A stretch of DNA of 57,237 nucleotides, from positions 1 to 57,237 of the forward strand of contig NZ_JBBIRC010000002.1 of assembly GCF_037442045.1 (NCBI RefSeq). Direction: 5' to 3'. Below, piece after piece: positions 27,219 to 36,796 of the stretch. The notes under the pieces are model-generated. The model was given only the letters and a program-made list of their open reading frames with translations. It ran no database searches and was not told the DNA's origin. Source of the stretch: Ferroplasma sp037442045. Lineage in GTDB: Archaea > Thermoplasmatota > Thermoplasmata > Thermoplasmatales > Thermoplasmataceae. How positions within the stretch are numbered: the stretch's first letter is position 1; each line of letters begins with the position of its first letter. Position numbers and translations under genes: made by a program.

Positions 27219-27950
27219 ATGGATATAGCAGTCCTTATTAAGCAAACGGTGGATATGGACCAGATAAAGCTGAACGACAACAATGAGCCTATCATGGATA
27301 ACATGCCATTAAAGATGGATATTCTCAGCAAAAATGCAGTAGAAGCAGCAGTGCAGCTGAAAGAAAAATATGGCGGTAAAGTTACAGGTATAATATTTGG
27401 TACAGATAGATCAACATCAACCATGAAAGAAGCATATGCAATGGGTGTGGACGAAGGCACAGTTATTACTGGATATAAAAAATCTGACCCAATGGTAACA
27501 GCCAGTGTCATTTCCTGTGAACTTAATAAATCTAAGTATAACATTATAATTCTAGGAGACCAGTCATCAGATTCATATTCCGGGTTGTTAGCAGGATTGC
27601 TTTCATCAGCACTGGGTTTAAATGTAATCACAAATGCAATTAATATAGAAATTAACGGGGAAACAGCAAATGTAACTGTTGAATCCGAAAGCGAGGATAT
27701 AACTGTTGAAACCAATCTCCCGGCAATAGTTTCTGTTGCTCAGGAAATAAACGAACCAAGATTGCCAAAAGTTATGCAGATCATGATGGCAGGAAAGAAA
27801 AACATAAATATTGTTGAGGGCAAACCTGAATACAAGGATGACACAAAAATACTTTCAGATAAAGCCCCTGAAAGCCAGAGAAAGAAAATAATTTATGAGG
27901 ACGGAAAAGGAATAGATGAAGTGGCAAAAATATTGAGGGTGGTAAAATGA
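27219..27950 (+). CDS. etfB: Electron transfer flavoprotein beta subunit
   Basis: A 243-residue ETF beta subunit, which with EtfA carries electrons from acyl-CoA dehydrogenases to the quinone pool. It opens with the family's MDIAVLIKQTVD and has NAVEAAVQLKEKYGG (about 39-53), the AMGVDEG segment (about 74-80) and the C-terminal LPKVMQIMMAGKK region. The ATG at 27219 gives the expected N-terminus; an ATG ten bases upstream is out of frame. The gene overlaps etfA by 4 nt (ATGA). The acyl-CoA dehydrogenase at 15184 is the nearest candidate electron donor. Confidence 0.92.
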   Translation: MDIAVLIKQTVDMDQIKLNDNNEPIMDNMPLKMDILSKNAVEAAVQLKEKYGGKVTGIIFGTDRSTSTMKEAYAMGVDEGTVITGYKKSDPMVTASVISCELNKSKYNIIILGDQSSDSYSGLLAGLLSSALGLNVITNAINIEINGETANVTVESESEDITVETNLPAIVSVAQEINEPRLPKVMQIMMAGKKNINIVEGKPEYKDDTKILSDKAPESQRKKIIYEDGKGIDEVAKILRVVK

Positions 27951-28828
27951 AAGGATTAATATTTTCAGATGAGCCAAAAAACGCTATGGAAATGGTTACA
28001 TATTTACGTGGAAAAATGGATGTGGATGTAATATCTACAGAGAATAAGGAACTGGTGGAATATGGGGCAGCTACAGTTTATTTTTACAGTGATGGTTTTG
28101 TAGATAATTTAAGCAAATTTTTAGCAGGGCATATTGAAAAAAATAATTATGACTTTATTTTCATATCATCAACAAATACTGGCAGAGAACTGGCAGGCAT
28201 ATTATCATACAAATTAAAAATGAAATGCATGCCTGAAATATTCTATTTTGAGAATAAAGAAAATATCACCACGAAAAGATTCTTCCATGGCGGGAAAACT
28301 GTAGTTGAAGAGGAAAGCAATTTCAAAATGTTTACTGTTTCCGCAGGCATAATAGAGGCTGAGAAAATAAATAAAAAATCTGATGTCAAAAAGATTGACC
28401 TCGAAAAGAGCAATTACAAAATAATTAATGTGAAAAACAAAGAATCTGGAGGAACAGATATAAGGAATGCCAAGGTTATTGTATCAATAGGCAGAGGGCT
28501 TGGAAGCCAGGAGAATATTGAAAAGATTATGCCATTAGTTGCTGTGCTTCATGCTGAAATATCAGGATCAAGGCCTGTATGCCTGGATTATAAATGGCTT
28601 AGTGAGGACAAGCAGGTTGGATTATCCGGAAAAAAAGTAAGGCCGGATTTTTATATAGCTCTCGGCATCTCAGGCCAGATACAGCATATAGCAGGAATAA
28701 GAGGTTCTAAAACAATAATCGCAATAAACAAGGATAAAAGTGCACCAATATTTGAAGAGTGTGATTACGGAATAGTTGGAGACCTTTTTACCGTTGTTCC
28801 GGAACTTGTTGAAAAATTAAAAAATTAA
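27947..28828 (+). CDS. etfA: Electron transfer flavoprotein alpha subunit
   Basis: A 293-residue ETF alpha subunit holding FAD. The C-terminal FAD domain is clear: VSIGRGLGSQENIE, then AEISGSRPVCLDYKWL, VGLSGKKVRPDFYIALGISGQIQHIAGI, and INKDKSAPIFEECDYGIVGD. The N-terminal domain is shorter than in bacterial EtfA (about 310-320 residues in all), typical of archaeal forms. It overlaps etfB by 4 nt. No membrane quinone oxidoreductase (FixC/ETF-QO) follows; acetyl-CoA synthetase comes next with its own promoter. Confidence 0.93.
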   Translation: MKGLIFSDEPKNAMEMVTYLRGKMDVDVISTENKELVEYGAATVYFYSDGFVDNLSKFLAGHIEKNNYDFIFISSTNTGRELAGILSYKLKMKCMPEIFYFENKENITTKRFFHGGKTVVEEESNFKMFTVSAGIIEAEKINKKSDVKKIDLEKSNYKIINVKNKESGGTDIRNAKVIVSIGRGLGSQENIEKIMPLVAVLHAEISGSRPVCLDYKWLSEDKQVGLSGKKVRPDFYIALGISGQIQHIAGIRGSKTIIAINKDKSAPIFEECDYGIVGDLFTVVPELVEKLKN

Positions 28829-28890
28829 TTAAATGCCTATTAAAATATTAAAAACCTTTTTAATGTTTAATAAATCCCGTATTTTCAATT

Positions 28891-28900
28891 AAATATTTAA
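28891..28900 (+). promoter_or_regulatory. Likely TATA box of acetyl-CoA synthetase
   Basis: AAATATTTAA is centred about 28 nt before the ATG at 28924, the leaderless spacing, and separates this gene from etfA, which ends about 60 nt earlier. Confidence 0.4.
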
Positions 28901-28923
28901 GTAATGGTGTATTATTATTACCT

Positions 28924-30849
28924 ATGAAAGAAACTCTTCCGGTGGATGAAAAATACAGAATGCATATGACCAGGTATTTTGAAGAATATAAGAGAGCTAT
29001 AAATGATCCGGTCGATTTCTGGAGGGAAAAATCAAAAATAATAGATTGGTTCCATCCATATGATACTGTTCTCGATGAATCGAACAAGCCCTTTTATAAA
29101 TGGTTTGTCAATGGAAAAACCAATATGTCATATAACTGCCTGGATAGGTATGCAATGACGGAGAAGAGAAACAAGGTCGCATATATATGGGTCCCTGAAA
29201 AGGGCGAAGAAAAAGTAATCACATATTTTGGTCTTTACAGGAGAGTAAATGCATTCGCAAAAGCACTTTTGAATCTTGGCATAAAAAAAGGCGACGGAGT
29301 TACAATATACCTTCCAATGATTCTAGAAGCACCTATAGCAATGCTGGCATGCGCAAGAATAGGAGCGGTATTCAATGTTGTATTCTCCGGTTTCGGTGAA
29401 GAAGCACTTGCACAGAGAATTGATGATTCAAATTCAAAAACTGTCATTACTGCAGATGGTGGCTACAGGAAGGGAAAAACAGTACAGCTAAAGAAAATTG
29501 TGGATTCAGCAATAGATCTAAGTAAAGGCGTTGACAACGTAATTGTTGTAAGGAATACATATGATAAAATCAATATGGAATCTGGCAGGGATTATTATTA
29601 TGATGAAATTCTTGAAGATGGCTATGTTGAGCCCGAAGAACTTGATTCCAGCGATCCTCTATTTATTTTATATACATCAGGCACAACCGGAAAGCCAAAA
29701 GGCATTGTTCATGGTAACGGCGGATATCAAGTATGGATTGCAAATACTCTGAAGTGGGCTTTTAATCCCGGTGAATCTGATCGCTGGTGGTGCGCTGCCG
29801 ATATAGGATGGATCACAGGTCACAGCTATATTGTCTTTGCTCCACTGCTTCTCGGGATTACATCGATTATGTATGAAGGCGCTATAGATTATCCCAAACC
29901 AGATAAAATGTGGGAAATTGTGGAAAAATACGGAGTAAACATATTATACACATCGCCCACCGCAGTAAGGTTATTAATGAAATATGGAGATAAATATCCG
30001 TTGAATCACGATCTTTCGTCCTTAAAAACACTGGGAACGGTAGGAGAACCTATAAATCCTGCAGCCTGGCACTGGTTTTATGAAAATATAGGAAAGGGCA
30101 GATGCCCGATAATAGACACATACTGGCAAACCGAAACAGGCGGATTTACAATAGCACCATCTGTTGAACTTGGCATGCCGGATCTTAAGCCAGGTTCCGC
30201 AACATTTCCAATGCCCGGAATAGTTCCGGAGATACTCAGGGAAGAGGGAACTCCCGCCAAAAGTGGAGAAAAGGGATACATAGTTATAGATAAACCATGG
30301 CCCGGGCTCATGATGACAGTCAACAACGACGATCAAAGATATATAGATACTTATTTTTCAAAGTTTCCAGGAAAATATCTCATGGGAGATTATGCAATAA
30401 GGGACGAAGACAATTATTTCTGGCTGCTTGGAAGAAGTGATGAGGTTTTAAAGGTATCCGGGCACAGAATAGGAACCATTGAAATAGAGGATGAGCTTGT
30501 ATCTTTGAAGGAAATAGCGGAAGCAGCTGTATTCGGAAAACCGGATACTGTTAAAGGCGATACAATAATAGCGTTTGTAACGCTGAAAGATGGCTTTGAA
30601 AAAACCAGTGAACTTATCGATGCACTGAAAAAACGGATAAGGCATGATCTCGGCCCAATAATGGTACCTGAAGAAATACATATTGTTCCTGCTTTGCCAA
30701 AAACAAGGTCAGGCAAAATCATGAGGCGTGTAATTAAGGCAGTATATTTAAATCAAACAACAGGCGACATAAGCACGCTGGAGAATGAATCTTCTGTGGA
30801 AGATATTAAAAAGGCAATGGAAATTATAAGAAAAGGAACTGGAGATTGA
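28924..30849 (+). CDS. acs: Acetyl-CoA synthetase (AMP-forming)
   Basis: A 641-residue enzyme of the ANL superfamily that makes acetyl-CoA from acetate, CoA and ATP. The AMP-binding loop is TSGTTGKPKG (251-260), the adenine/acetyl site is DTYWQTETGG (about 398-407), and the C-terminal domain ends in the PKTRSGKIMRR segment, where the lysine near 598 is the catalytic and acetylatable residue. Acetate, propionate or both may be substrates. The gene is convergent with a small minus-strand gene after 19 nt. Confidence 0.94.
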   Translation: MKETLPVDEKYRMHMTRYFEEYKRAINDPVDFWREKSKIIDWFHPYDTVLDESNKPFYKWFVNGKTNMSYNCLDRYAMTEKRNKVAYIWVPEKGEEKVITYFGLYRRVNAFAKALLNLGIKKGDGVTIYLPMILEAPIAMLACARIGAVFNVVFSGFGEEALAQRIDDSNSKTVITADGGYRKGKTVQLKKIVDSAIDLSKGVDNVIVVRNTYDKINMESGRDYYYDEILEDGYVEPEELDSSDPLFILYTSGTTGKPKGIVHGNGGYQVWIANTLKWAFNPGESDRWWCAADIGWITGHSYIVFAPLLLGITSIMYEGAIDYPKPDKMWEIVEKYGVNILYTSPTAVRLLMKYGDKYPLNHDLSSLKTLGTVGEPINPAAWHWFYENIGKGRCPIIDTYWQTETGGFTIAPSVELGMPDLKPGSATFPMPGIVPEILREEGTPAKSGEKGYIVIDKPWPGLMMTVNNDDQRYIDTYFSKFPGKYLMGDYAIRDEDNYFWLLGRSDEVLKVSGHRIGTIEIEDELVSLKEIAEAAVFGKPDTVKGDTIIAFVTLKDGFEKTSELIDALKKRIRHDLGPIMVPEEIHIVPALPKTRSGKIMRRVIKAVYLNQTTGDISTLENESSVEDIKKAMEIIRKGTGD

Positions 30850-30868
30850 AATTACTTCACTGCACAAA

Positions 30869-31189
30869 TTAATTTTTTTTAATAATTTTTAGCAATAGAG
30901 GTATTTTTAATATTGTATCAGGGCTGTCGAAAACAATATGCTCTAAAGGTTTTTTATGCGGGTCAAATTTATCAACATGTACTTCATAATGGTCAATGAA
31001 TTCTACAACATGTATTCCCAGTTTTGATCCATCAATGCTGCATCTATAATCTCTTACTTGGCCACGAATTTTTCCGATAGATCTGAAAAATAACCCTGTT
31101 TCCAACGGGTCTTCCATTTCCTTTGGTAAATCAATTTTTCCATCAGCAAGAGCGATTGCACATGCAGTACTCCATGAAATATTACTCAT
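30869..31189 (-). CDS. Hypothetical protein, 106 residues
   Basis: A soluble-looking protein starting MSNISWSTACAIALADGKIDLP and ending in a basic stretch (KIPLLLKIIKKN). The middle (DHYEVHVDKFDPHKKPLEHIVFD) has several His residues. I recognise no family. It is followed upstream on the same strand by a DsrE-like gene 51 nt away, so the two may be cotranscribed. Real coding is supported by length, clean start, and close packing between acs and the DsrE-like gene. Confidence 0.6.
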   Translation of the reverse strand: MSNISWSTACAIALADGKIDLPKEMEDPLETGLFFRSIGKIRGQVRDYRCSIDGSKLGIHVVEFIDHYEVHVDKFDPHKKPLEHIVFDSPDTILKIPLLLKIIKKN

Positions 31190-31240
31190 AAAATTTCAAG
31201 GCAAACTGATTATTAAAGTTGGCGATCTATATTAAAAAAA

Positions 31241-31588
31241 TTAAAATGTAATTACTGAAAAACCGTTATCTATCTCTTTTGCTGTCTGAATTCCACCCAT
31301 AACAGGTTCAATGCCTTCAAGAAGCTGTTCTTCGCTTAGCCCAATTCCTTTTGCCGAAACCTTGCAATATGTAATTTCTATTCCTGCGCTTTTCATCTTA
31401 TCAACAAGTTCTATGATTGGCTTTATTCCATTGGAATCCTTCAATAAATTCTCAACTCCCCTTCCCAGAAACATAAAATGAACTGTTGCATTTGCATTTT
31501 TAACAGAGCTGTAAGCAAAATTAGCTGCTACATTTACCATATTCAGATCGTCTTTTCCTTTTGTAAGAACTACGAACATTTTTGCCAT
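31241..31588 (-). CDS. DsrE/DsrF-like family protein
   Basis: A 115-residue small alpha/beta protein. MFVVLTKGKDDLNMVNVAANFA at the start and the central HFMFLGRGVENLL match the DsrE/F family, found in sulfur-transfer complexes and in many stand-alone archaeal proteins. Cys is present at about residue 80 (ITYCKVSAKGIG), at the position where many DsrE-like proteins have the persulfide-carrying cysteine. The substrate is unknown; in an acidophile living on sulfur compounds a sulfur-relay role is a fair guess but no more. Confidence 0.7.
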   Translation of the reverse strand: MAKMFVVLTKGKDDLNMVNVAANFAYSSVKNANATVHFMFLGRGVENLLKDSNGIKPIIELVDKMKSAGIEITYCKVSAKGIGLSEEQLLEGIEPVMGGIQTAKEIDNGFSVITF

Positions 31589-31640
31589 AATCTATAATAT
31601 AATGACGGTTAATAAACATAACTGTATTGATCATATTTTA

Positions 31641-32354
31641 TCAAAGATATAGTATAAATGCAATAGCCACAGCCAGCAATGTTGAAAAAGCGTTAACCTG
31701 GCCCTTGGACATTTTGCCTTTATTTTCAAAAAGGGCACCTAAAATACTATCGATCTGGCATCCCGTGAACCCAAGAACTGTTATAACTAGCAATGAAATA
31801 ACATCAAAACCATGGAAATTGAGTATGACATATGATATCCCAATTATAAATGCACCAAATAGTGCGGCAGCTTCCCCAAGTAAAGAAATTCCACCGTTTA
31901 TTCCTGGCCTTATTTTTTTTAAGCTGGTAATCATATAAACATTACTGTCAAATACCCCTATTTCAGATGCAAAAGTATCTGCATTAACCGACGCAAAAGA
32001 AACGCCAAATATCAGGAAATATGGAAATCCTCCAATTTTTGCTGCATTCATGACTGCTATAGCAATTCCTATCAATGCAGCATATATGACATTGGATGCG
32101 TGCCTCTCTCCATTTTCGCCTTCCTGCAATTTTCTCTGCATTTTTTCTTTAATTCTGAATTTTGTTGCGAGCTGTGCTGTAACAGCAAATATAAGCATTA
32201 AAATAAGCCAGTAGAGAGACCCTAAAACCAGAACAATAATACCAACTATGAGGGCAGCCACTGTGCCCTTAAAATCAAATACATTGAATTTTAATGCAAA
32301 TACAAAAAGTGTCAGAAGAATTGCCACTGATGTTATTATATAGTAAATGTTCAT
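31641..32354 (-). CDS. DUF92 family integral membrane protein
   Basis: A 237-residue protein with about six membrane helices and the DUF92 signatures: a central SFASVNADTFASEIG block and KKIRPGINGGISLLG. The family includes the plant phytyl-phosphate kinase VTE6, and prenyl-phosphate kinase activity has been suggested for prokaryotic relatives; here the substrate is unknown. A charged loop (KFRIKEKMQRKLQEGENGERHAS, about residues 66-88) precedes a glycine-poor helix pair. Transcribed opposite to the HAD phosphatase gene. Confidence 0.78.
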   Translation of the reverse strand: MNIYYIITSVAILLTLFVFALKFNVFDFKGTVAALIVGIIVLVLGSLYWLILMLIFAVTAQLATKFRIKEKMQRKLQEGENGERHASNVIYAALIGIAIAVMNAAKIGGFPYFLIFGVSFASVNADTFASEIGVFDSNVYMITSLKKIRPGINGGISLLGEAAALFGAFIIGISYVILNFHGFDVISLLVITVLGFTGCQIDSILGALFENKGKMSKGQVNAFSTLLAVAIAFILYL

Positions 32355-32548
32355 GCTTTACACCTTTCATTGATGGAAATATTATTTTCTATTAAAATGA
32401 AAATATGGCACGATTTAATCTCTGACATTACGTCATATATATTGCAGGGCTATAAATTTTTTATGCCATGAAGTAAATTCATATTATATATATAATTATA
32501 TGAAAACTATATAGTAAGTTCTTAATATATATTGTTAATATATACTTA

Positions 32549-33217
32549 ATGATAGAAATAGAAGAACTGAAAAATGGCATAAGAGCAGACAAAGACTATT
32601 TAAAAAATATTAAATTAATGGTATTTGATATGGATGGAGTATTATTAAAAAATAGAAATTCATGGGATATAATAATACACAGATCGATGAAAAAGATATA
32701 TTTAGCAAATGAAATGAAATATACTTTTGATTATCTCTGGCATAATGGACTGCCTGATAATATTTTTGAGGAACTCACAGAAACAAAAATTAAAACATAT
32801 TTAAATCTCAATGATTTATCTTTTAACGTTTTAAGGACAATGGAATATTTGAAGAACAGGAAAATAAAAACAGCCATAGTATCTGCAGGATCGCAGGTTT
32901 TTGCTGGATATTTATCTGAACTTCTTGGCATTGATTATTACACAGGAAATGAAGTTGATGTAAAAAATCATAATTTTATTAAAAACGTTGATCCAGCCAC
33001 GAAGGACTTAAATGTAAAAAAAATACAGGAAAGATATGGCATATCACAGTCCGAAACAGTCAGTGTAGGAGACTCCTACATGGATTTATCAATGAAAAAA
33101 AGATCAAAATATTTTGTTGCATTTAATCCATCTTCCTCCAGATTAATCGAACCATCTGATTTCTTTGTAGAATTCACAGACCTGTATGGAATTATAGAAA
33201 ACATGGTAAGGCACTAA
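32549..33217 (+). CDS. HAD-superfamily phosphatase (phosphoserine-phosphatase-like)
   Basis: A 222-residue HAD hydrolase. The nucleophile motif is VFDMDGVLL (D27, D29), motif II is in TAIVSAGSQ (about 110-118), a Lys is in NVDPATKDLNVKK, and motif IV is VSVGDSYMDLSM (about 170-181). The cap is helical, as in the PSPase branch. The substrate is not evident; phosphoserine, a sugar phosphate or another phosphomonoester are all possible. It is 29 nt before the metallo-beta-lactamase gene and opens a run of four plus-strand genes. Confidence 0.82.
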   Translation: MIEIEELKNGIRADKDYLKNIKLMVFDMDGVLLKNRNSWDIIIHRSMKKIYLANEMKYTFDYLWHNGLPDNIFEELTETKIKTYLNLNDLSFNVLRTMEYLKNRKIKTAIVSAGSQVFAGYLSELLGIDYYTGNEVDVKNHNFIKNVDPATKDLNVKKIQERYGISQSETVSVGDSYMDLSMKKRSKYFVAFNPSSSRLIEPSDFFVEFTDLYGIIENMVRH

Positions 33218-33246
33218 ATTTTTAATCTTTAAACATATACGTTTCC

Positions 33247-33951
33247 ATGAAATTTAAGGCAATAGGCACATGGAGTTCAAAACTTGACATTGGAAAGAAG
33301 AATAGTTCATTTCTCCTGGAGGATAATACACTTCTTGACTGTGGCCCTCATGCTGTAGAGGAATTAATTAATTCAGGCATAAATTTAAAAGATATTAAGG
33401 CAGTTCTGGTTACTCATTTACATTTGGACCATTACGGTGGCATCCCGGAACTAATATGGCAGAGAGCACTTAATGGCATAACAGACCCTGTTAATATAAT
33501 TGGCCCTGAGAAAATAGAAAACAGCACAATATCCATACTTAAATACTATAATACGCCTGAATTTATGCTCGAAGGAGTAAAATTCAATAATCCTGATAAC
33601 AGGGTTACAGTTGCACCTGGCATTCATACTGTAGAAGACTATACATACAGAATCAAAATAGAAAATAAAAAATTATTCTATTCAGGCGATACATCATATT
33701 CGGAAACAGCAATAAAAAATGGTGAAAATTGTGATATTTTTATACACGAAGCCACGTACTGCAATAATAAGGAAGATGAAGCAAAAAAATATGGCCATTC
33801 AACAGTAAATGATGCACTTAAAGCCTTTACTTTAAGCAGATCTAAAATCCTTGTTCCCACACACATGTCTGCTGATTCACTCAATCAAATCAAATCATTG
33901 AATTATGAAAATATATTAATTCCTGAGGATGGAAAGGTGTATTATCTGTGA
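33247..33951 (+). CDS. Metallo-beta-lactamase-fold hydrolase (RNase Z-like)
   Basis: A 234-residue protein with the binuclear metal motif THLHLDH (56-62; ligands H57, H59, D61, H62), the bridging Asp in YSGDTSY (about 143), and later His residues in IHEATYC and VPTHMSAD. The closest branch is the RNase Z / ElaC-like group, but no exosite arm is visible, so a phosphodiesterase or other hydrolase role is equally possible. Its last 4 nt overlap the next gene (GTGA), implying coupled translation. Confidence 0.82.
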   Translation: MKFKAIGTWSSKLDIGKKNSSFLLEDNTLLDCGPHAVEELINSGINLKDIKAVLVTHLHLDHYGGIPELIWQRALNGITDPVNIIGPEKIENSTISILKYYNTPEFMLEGVKFNNPDNRVTVAPGIHTVEDYTYRIKIENKKLFYSGDTSYSETAIKNGENCDIFIHEATYCNNKEDEAKKYGHSTVNDALKAFTLSRSKILVPTHMSADSLNQIKSLNYENILIPEDGKVYYL

Positions 33952-35006
33952 AAACAGTGGCATTTTTTGTTAACCCGCTTGCTGGTTATGGAGGCATAAG
34001 AAACAATAAAGGGTCCGATAATATGCATCTGGAAAATATTGAAGATTCAACATCAATTAAAAGATCAATAGAGTTTCTTTCAGGAATTAAATGCAGGGAC
34101 ATAACATTTATTGTTCCATATGGCTGCATGGGATCTGATGAAATGGACATTGCTGGATTGAAATATACAATTTCATATCATCCCGAAGAGCCAACAACAT
34201 CAAAGGACACGATAAATTTCCTGCTTTCTGCTTCCGGGGCAGACTTAATATGTTTTGTTGGAGGAGACGGAACTGCAAGGGACGTATTGAAAGCAGGTTT
34301 GGGTATACCAGTTATTGGAGTTCCTGCAGGAGTAAAAATGTACAGTTCTGTTTTTTCTATAAATATAAAATATGCAATTGAAGTTTTTACTAAATTTTGC
34401 ATATCTGATCCAGAATATATAGAATGCGAAGTTGCGGATATTAATGAAGAGCAGTACAGAAAGGGAAAACTGGAGATTACCAGCTTTGGAACTTTAAAAA
34501 TTCCCGATTTTGATGGAATGATGTTCTCCTCAAAGGCAGAATATCCGGAATCTTCATCATATGATATTGCAGAATACATTATTGATAATATGAAAGAAGA
34601 TGTTTATTATATAATAGGCCCGGGAAGTACCTGCAAGGCAATAGTTAATTCCCTTGGCTTTAAAACAAATATGCTTGGCTTTGACATCTTTAAGGGAAAA
34701 AATTTAATAACAGAAGATGCTGGTGAGGATGCAATATACAATAATATATTTACAGGGCACGTAAAGATAATAATATCGATTATTGGTGGACAGGGATTCC
34801 TGCTTGGGCGGGGGAATCAACAGCTATCGGCGAGAATAATAAAAAAAACCGGTTTTGAAAATATTTGTGTTATATCATCACCAGAAAAGCTTTCCGGCAT
34901 TTCATCACTTGCAGTGGATATCAATGATCATGAAATTAAAATTCCGAAATTCATAAGGATATTAACAGGATACGGGCAGTTTAAAATGATGAAAAGCAGA
35001 TACTAA
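33948..35006 (+). CDS. ATP-NAD kinase family protein (COG3199-like)
   Basis: A 352-residue protein starting with GTG at 33948. It begins VAFFVNPLAGYGG (diacylglycerol kinase/NAD kinase-type loop) and has the GGDGTARD motif near 104-111, which binds ATP phosphates in the NADK superfamily. It is longer than true NAD kinases (about 270-290) and belongs to the archaeal/bacterial group with AcoX-like members, where the phosphoacceptor is unproven. Translation-coupled to the metallo-beta-lactamase gene and 62 nt before the DUF2070 gene. Confidence 0.82.
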   Translation: MKTVAFFVNPLAGYGGIRNNKGSDNMHLENIEDSTSIKRSIEFLSGIKCRDITFIVPYGCMGSDEMDIAGLKYTISYHPEEPTTSKDTINFLLSASGADLICFVGGDGTARDVLKAGLGIPVIGVPAGVKMYSSVFSINIKYAIEVFTKFCISDPEYIECEVADINEEQYRKGKLEITSFGTLKIPDFDGMMFSSKAEYPESSSYDIAEYIIDNMKEDVYYIIGPGSTCKAIVNSLGFKTNMLGFDIFKGKNLITEDAGEDAIYNNIFTGHVKIIISIIGGQGFLLGRGNQQLSARIIKKTGFENICVISSPEKLSGISSLAVDINDHEIKIPKFIRILTGYGQFKMMKSRY

Positions 35007-35068
35007 TTTATCTATATTCCTAAATAATTAAGCGGAATAATTTATATCTAATAGTTCCATTAACGGTT

Positions 35069-36796
35069 GTGCAAAAAGGAAATACACTGGCAGGATTATC
35101 AAGATATCTAAAAACTTCACCTAAGTGGTATTATTTAATATTGCCAGTTGTCATACTATTTCTCATTAATTATTTTATACTGAACGATTTTATTTTACTT
35201 CTAATTGTATCGATTCTCCCATTCATGCTTTTATTGCTTATTGATTATATTAGCATTAAACTTACAAATAAACAATTCAATAATAACCGTATCATATACC
35301 TTGATTTCATATCACTGGTCATGGTTACATTATTTTTCCTGGTTGGTGTTTTATTGCACCCAATAATTTTAATGCCAGATTATTATATTATAGCTGTAGC
35401 CATAGCTTTTCCTGCATTTTTAAGATTCCTGGTTTTATATATTTATTATCCATCATCCATGATTTCCGCAATAGCTCTTTCGATGAATTATACATATTCA
35501 TATATAATTATAGCATTGATTTTTTATAAAATAAATAGCATTGCAGTTAGATTTATTGTTCCACTCATTGTGGCAACAATTATTTACGTTATTTTTTCAT
35601 ATTTATTCCTTATATTTACAACAATAGGATTCACAGCAAAATACAAGTCAAGGCCTTCAGAACTGATTAATTTTTTCCTTAACAGAGATAATGACGGAGA
35701 TATAGGTGAAAAATTTTTCAGCCATGTGTATAACAAAAAAAGAAACATTCCGGTAGTTACAACAAATATAAAGAAGGGAAATGAGAATTTAGTTACACTT
35801 GTTTTCCCGTTTGTGCATCCTGGCCCATTCGGTAATCTTTGCAGCAGCAATTTGCCATTAAAGCTCAGCAAAGAACTTGAAAGGGACAATGTAATGGTTT
35901 TTCATACTGCAACAACAAACAGCAATAATTGCAGTGGAGTAAACGATATTAAAAATATTGGCAGAGCTGTTAAAAATTCAATGTCTAAAATAAAATATTA
36001 TAATTCTGTATCTGATTTTGTAAAATTCAATGTGGACGGTTACGATGTCTCACTTCAAAAATTTGGCAACTCTGGAATTTCAGCAGTAATACCTTATGAT
36101 AAACCATTTGATGATATTTCAATAAAAGCAGGTTTAAAGGTCATGAAAGCCCTTGAGGAAAATGGCGCGGAGAATTTTGCATTGCTGGATGCACAGAACA
36201 GTTTTATTGAAAATGCTGATGAACTGGAAAACTGCGATATGATTATAAATCCTCTCATAAAAAAATTCAAATCCACAGATTCAAAATATCCTGCCATTAT
36301 CGGATATGCAAGAAATTATGAAAAAATAAATGGCCTGGCATCAATGGGCGTGCAGGCACTGGTTTTCAAAATTGAAGACCATTACAATGCCATAGTTTTA
36401 ACAGATTCTAATAATATAAGCAGGGATATAATAAAACTGGCACGGTTAAAATCTGATAAAAGGGTAAAGAACATGGATATATATACAACAGATAATCATG
36501 TAGTGAATGTTGGAAATCTGGATATAAATCCTCTTGGAATGCACTGTGAACCAGAACCTGTTGCCAATCTTATAAATAAAACAGTAATGGATGCCATTGA
36601 GAATTGCAGCCCTGTTTCAGTTGGAACGCATACAGAGCATATAAATGTAACAATGGGTGAAGAAAACGCCTTCCACAATCTTATGAACACAGTTATCACC
36701 TCAATGAAAGTAGCAAAATACTCCATCGCTTTTATAATGTTTATATCCATATTTGTATCTGTTCTTTCCTTCAGATACCTGGTTTTCCATTTATAA
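35069..36796 (+). CDS. DUF2070 family membrane protein
   Basis: A 575-residue protein starting with GTG at 35069. About seven hydrophobic segments fill residues 20-190, a large soluble domain follows (200-540), and a final membrane helix closes the protein (about 548-570). The soluble domain has the DUF2070 signature VHPGPFGNLCSSNLP, plus conserved His residues (VFHTA, GTHTEHIN), which suggest a metal-dependent hydrolase-like core. The family is archaeal and uncharacterised. The stop (36794-36796) overlaps the convergent chorismate synthase end by 6 nt. Confidence 0.8.
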   Translation: MQKGNTLAGLSRYLKTSPKWYYLILPVVILFLINYFILNDFILLLIVSILPFMLLLLIDYISIKLTNKQFNNNRIIYLDFISLVMVTLFFLVGVLLHPIILMPDYYIIAVAIAFPAFLRFLVLYIYYPSSMISAIALSMNYTYSYIIIALIFYKINSIAVRFIVPLIVATIIYVIFSYLFLIFTTIGFTAKYKSRPSELINFFLNRDNDGDIGEKFFSHVYNKKRNIPVVTTNIKKGNENLVTLVFPFVHPGPFGNLCSSNLPLKLSKELERDNVMVFHTATTNSNNCSGVNDIKNIGRAVKNSMSKIKYYNSVSDFVKFNVDGYDVSLQKFGNSGISAVIPYDKPFDDISIKAGLKVMKALEENGAENFALLDAQNSFIENADELENCDMIINPLIKKFKSTDSKYPAIIGYARNYEKINGLASMGVQALVFKIEDHYNAIVLTDSNNISRDIIKLARLKSDKRVKNMDIYTTDNHVVNVGNLDINPLGMHCEPEPVANLINKTVMDAIENCSPVSVGTHTEHINVTMGEENAFHNLMNTVITSMKVAKYSIAFIMFISIFVSVLSFRYLVFHL

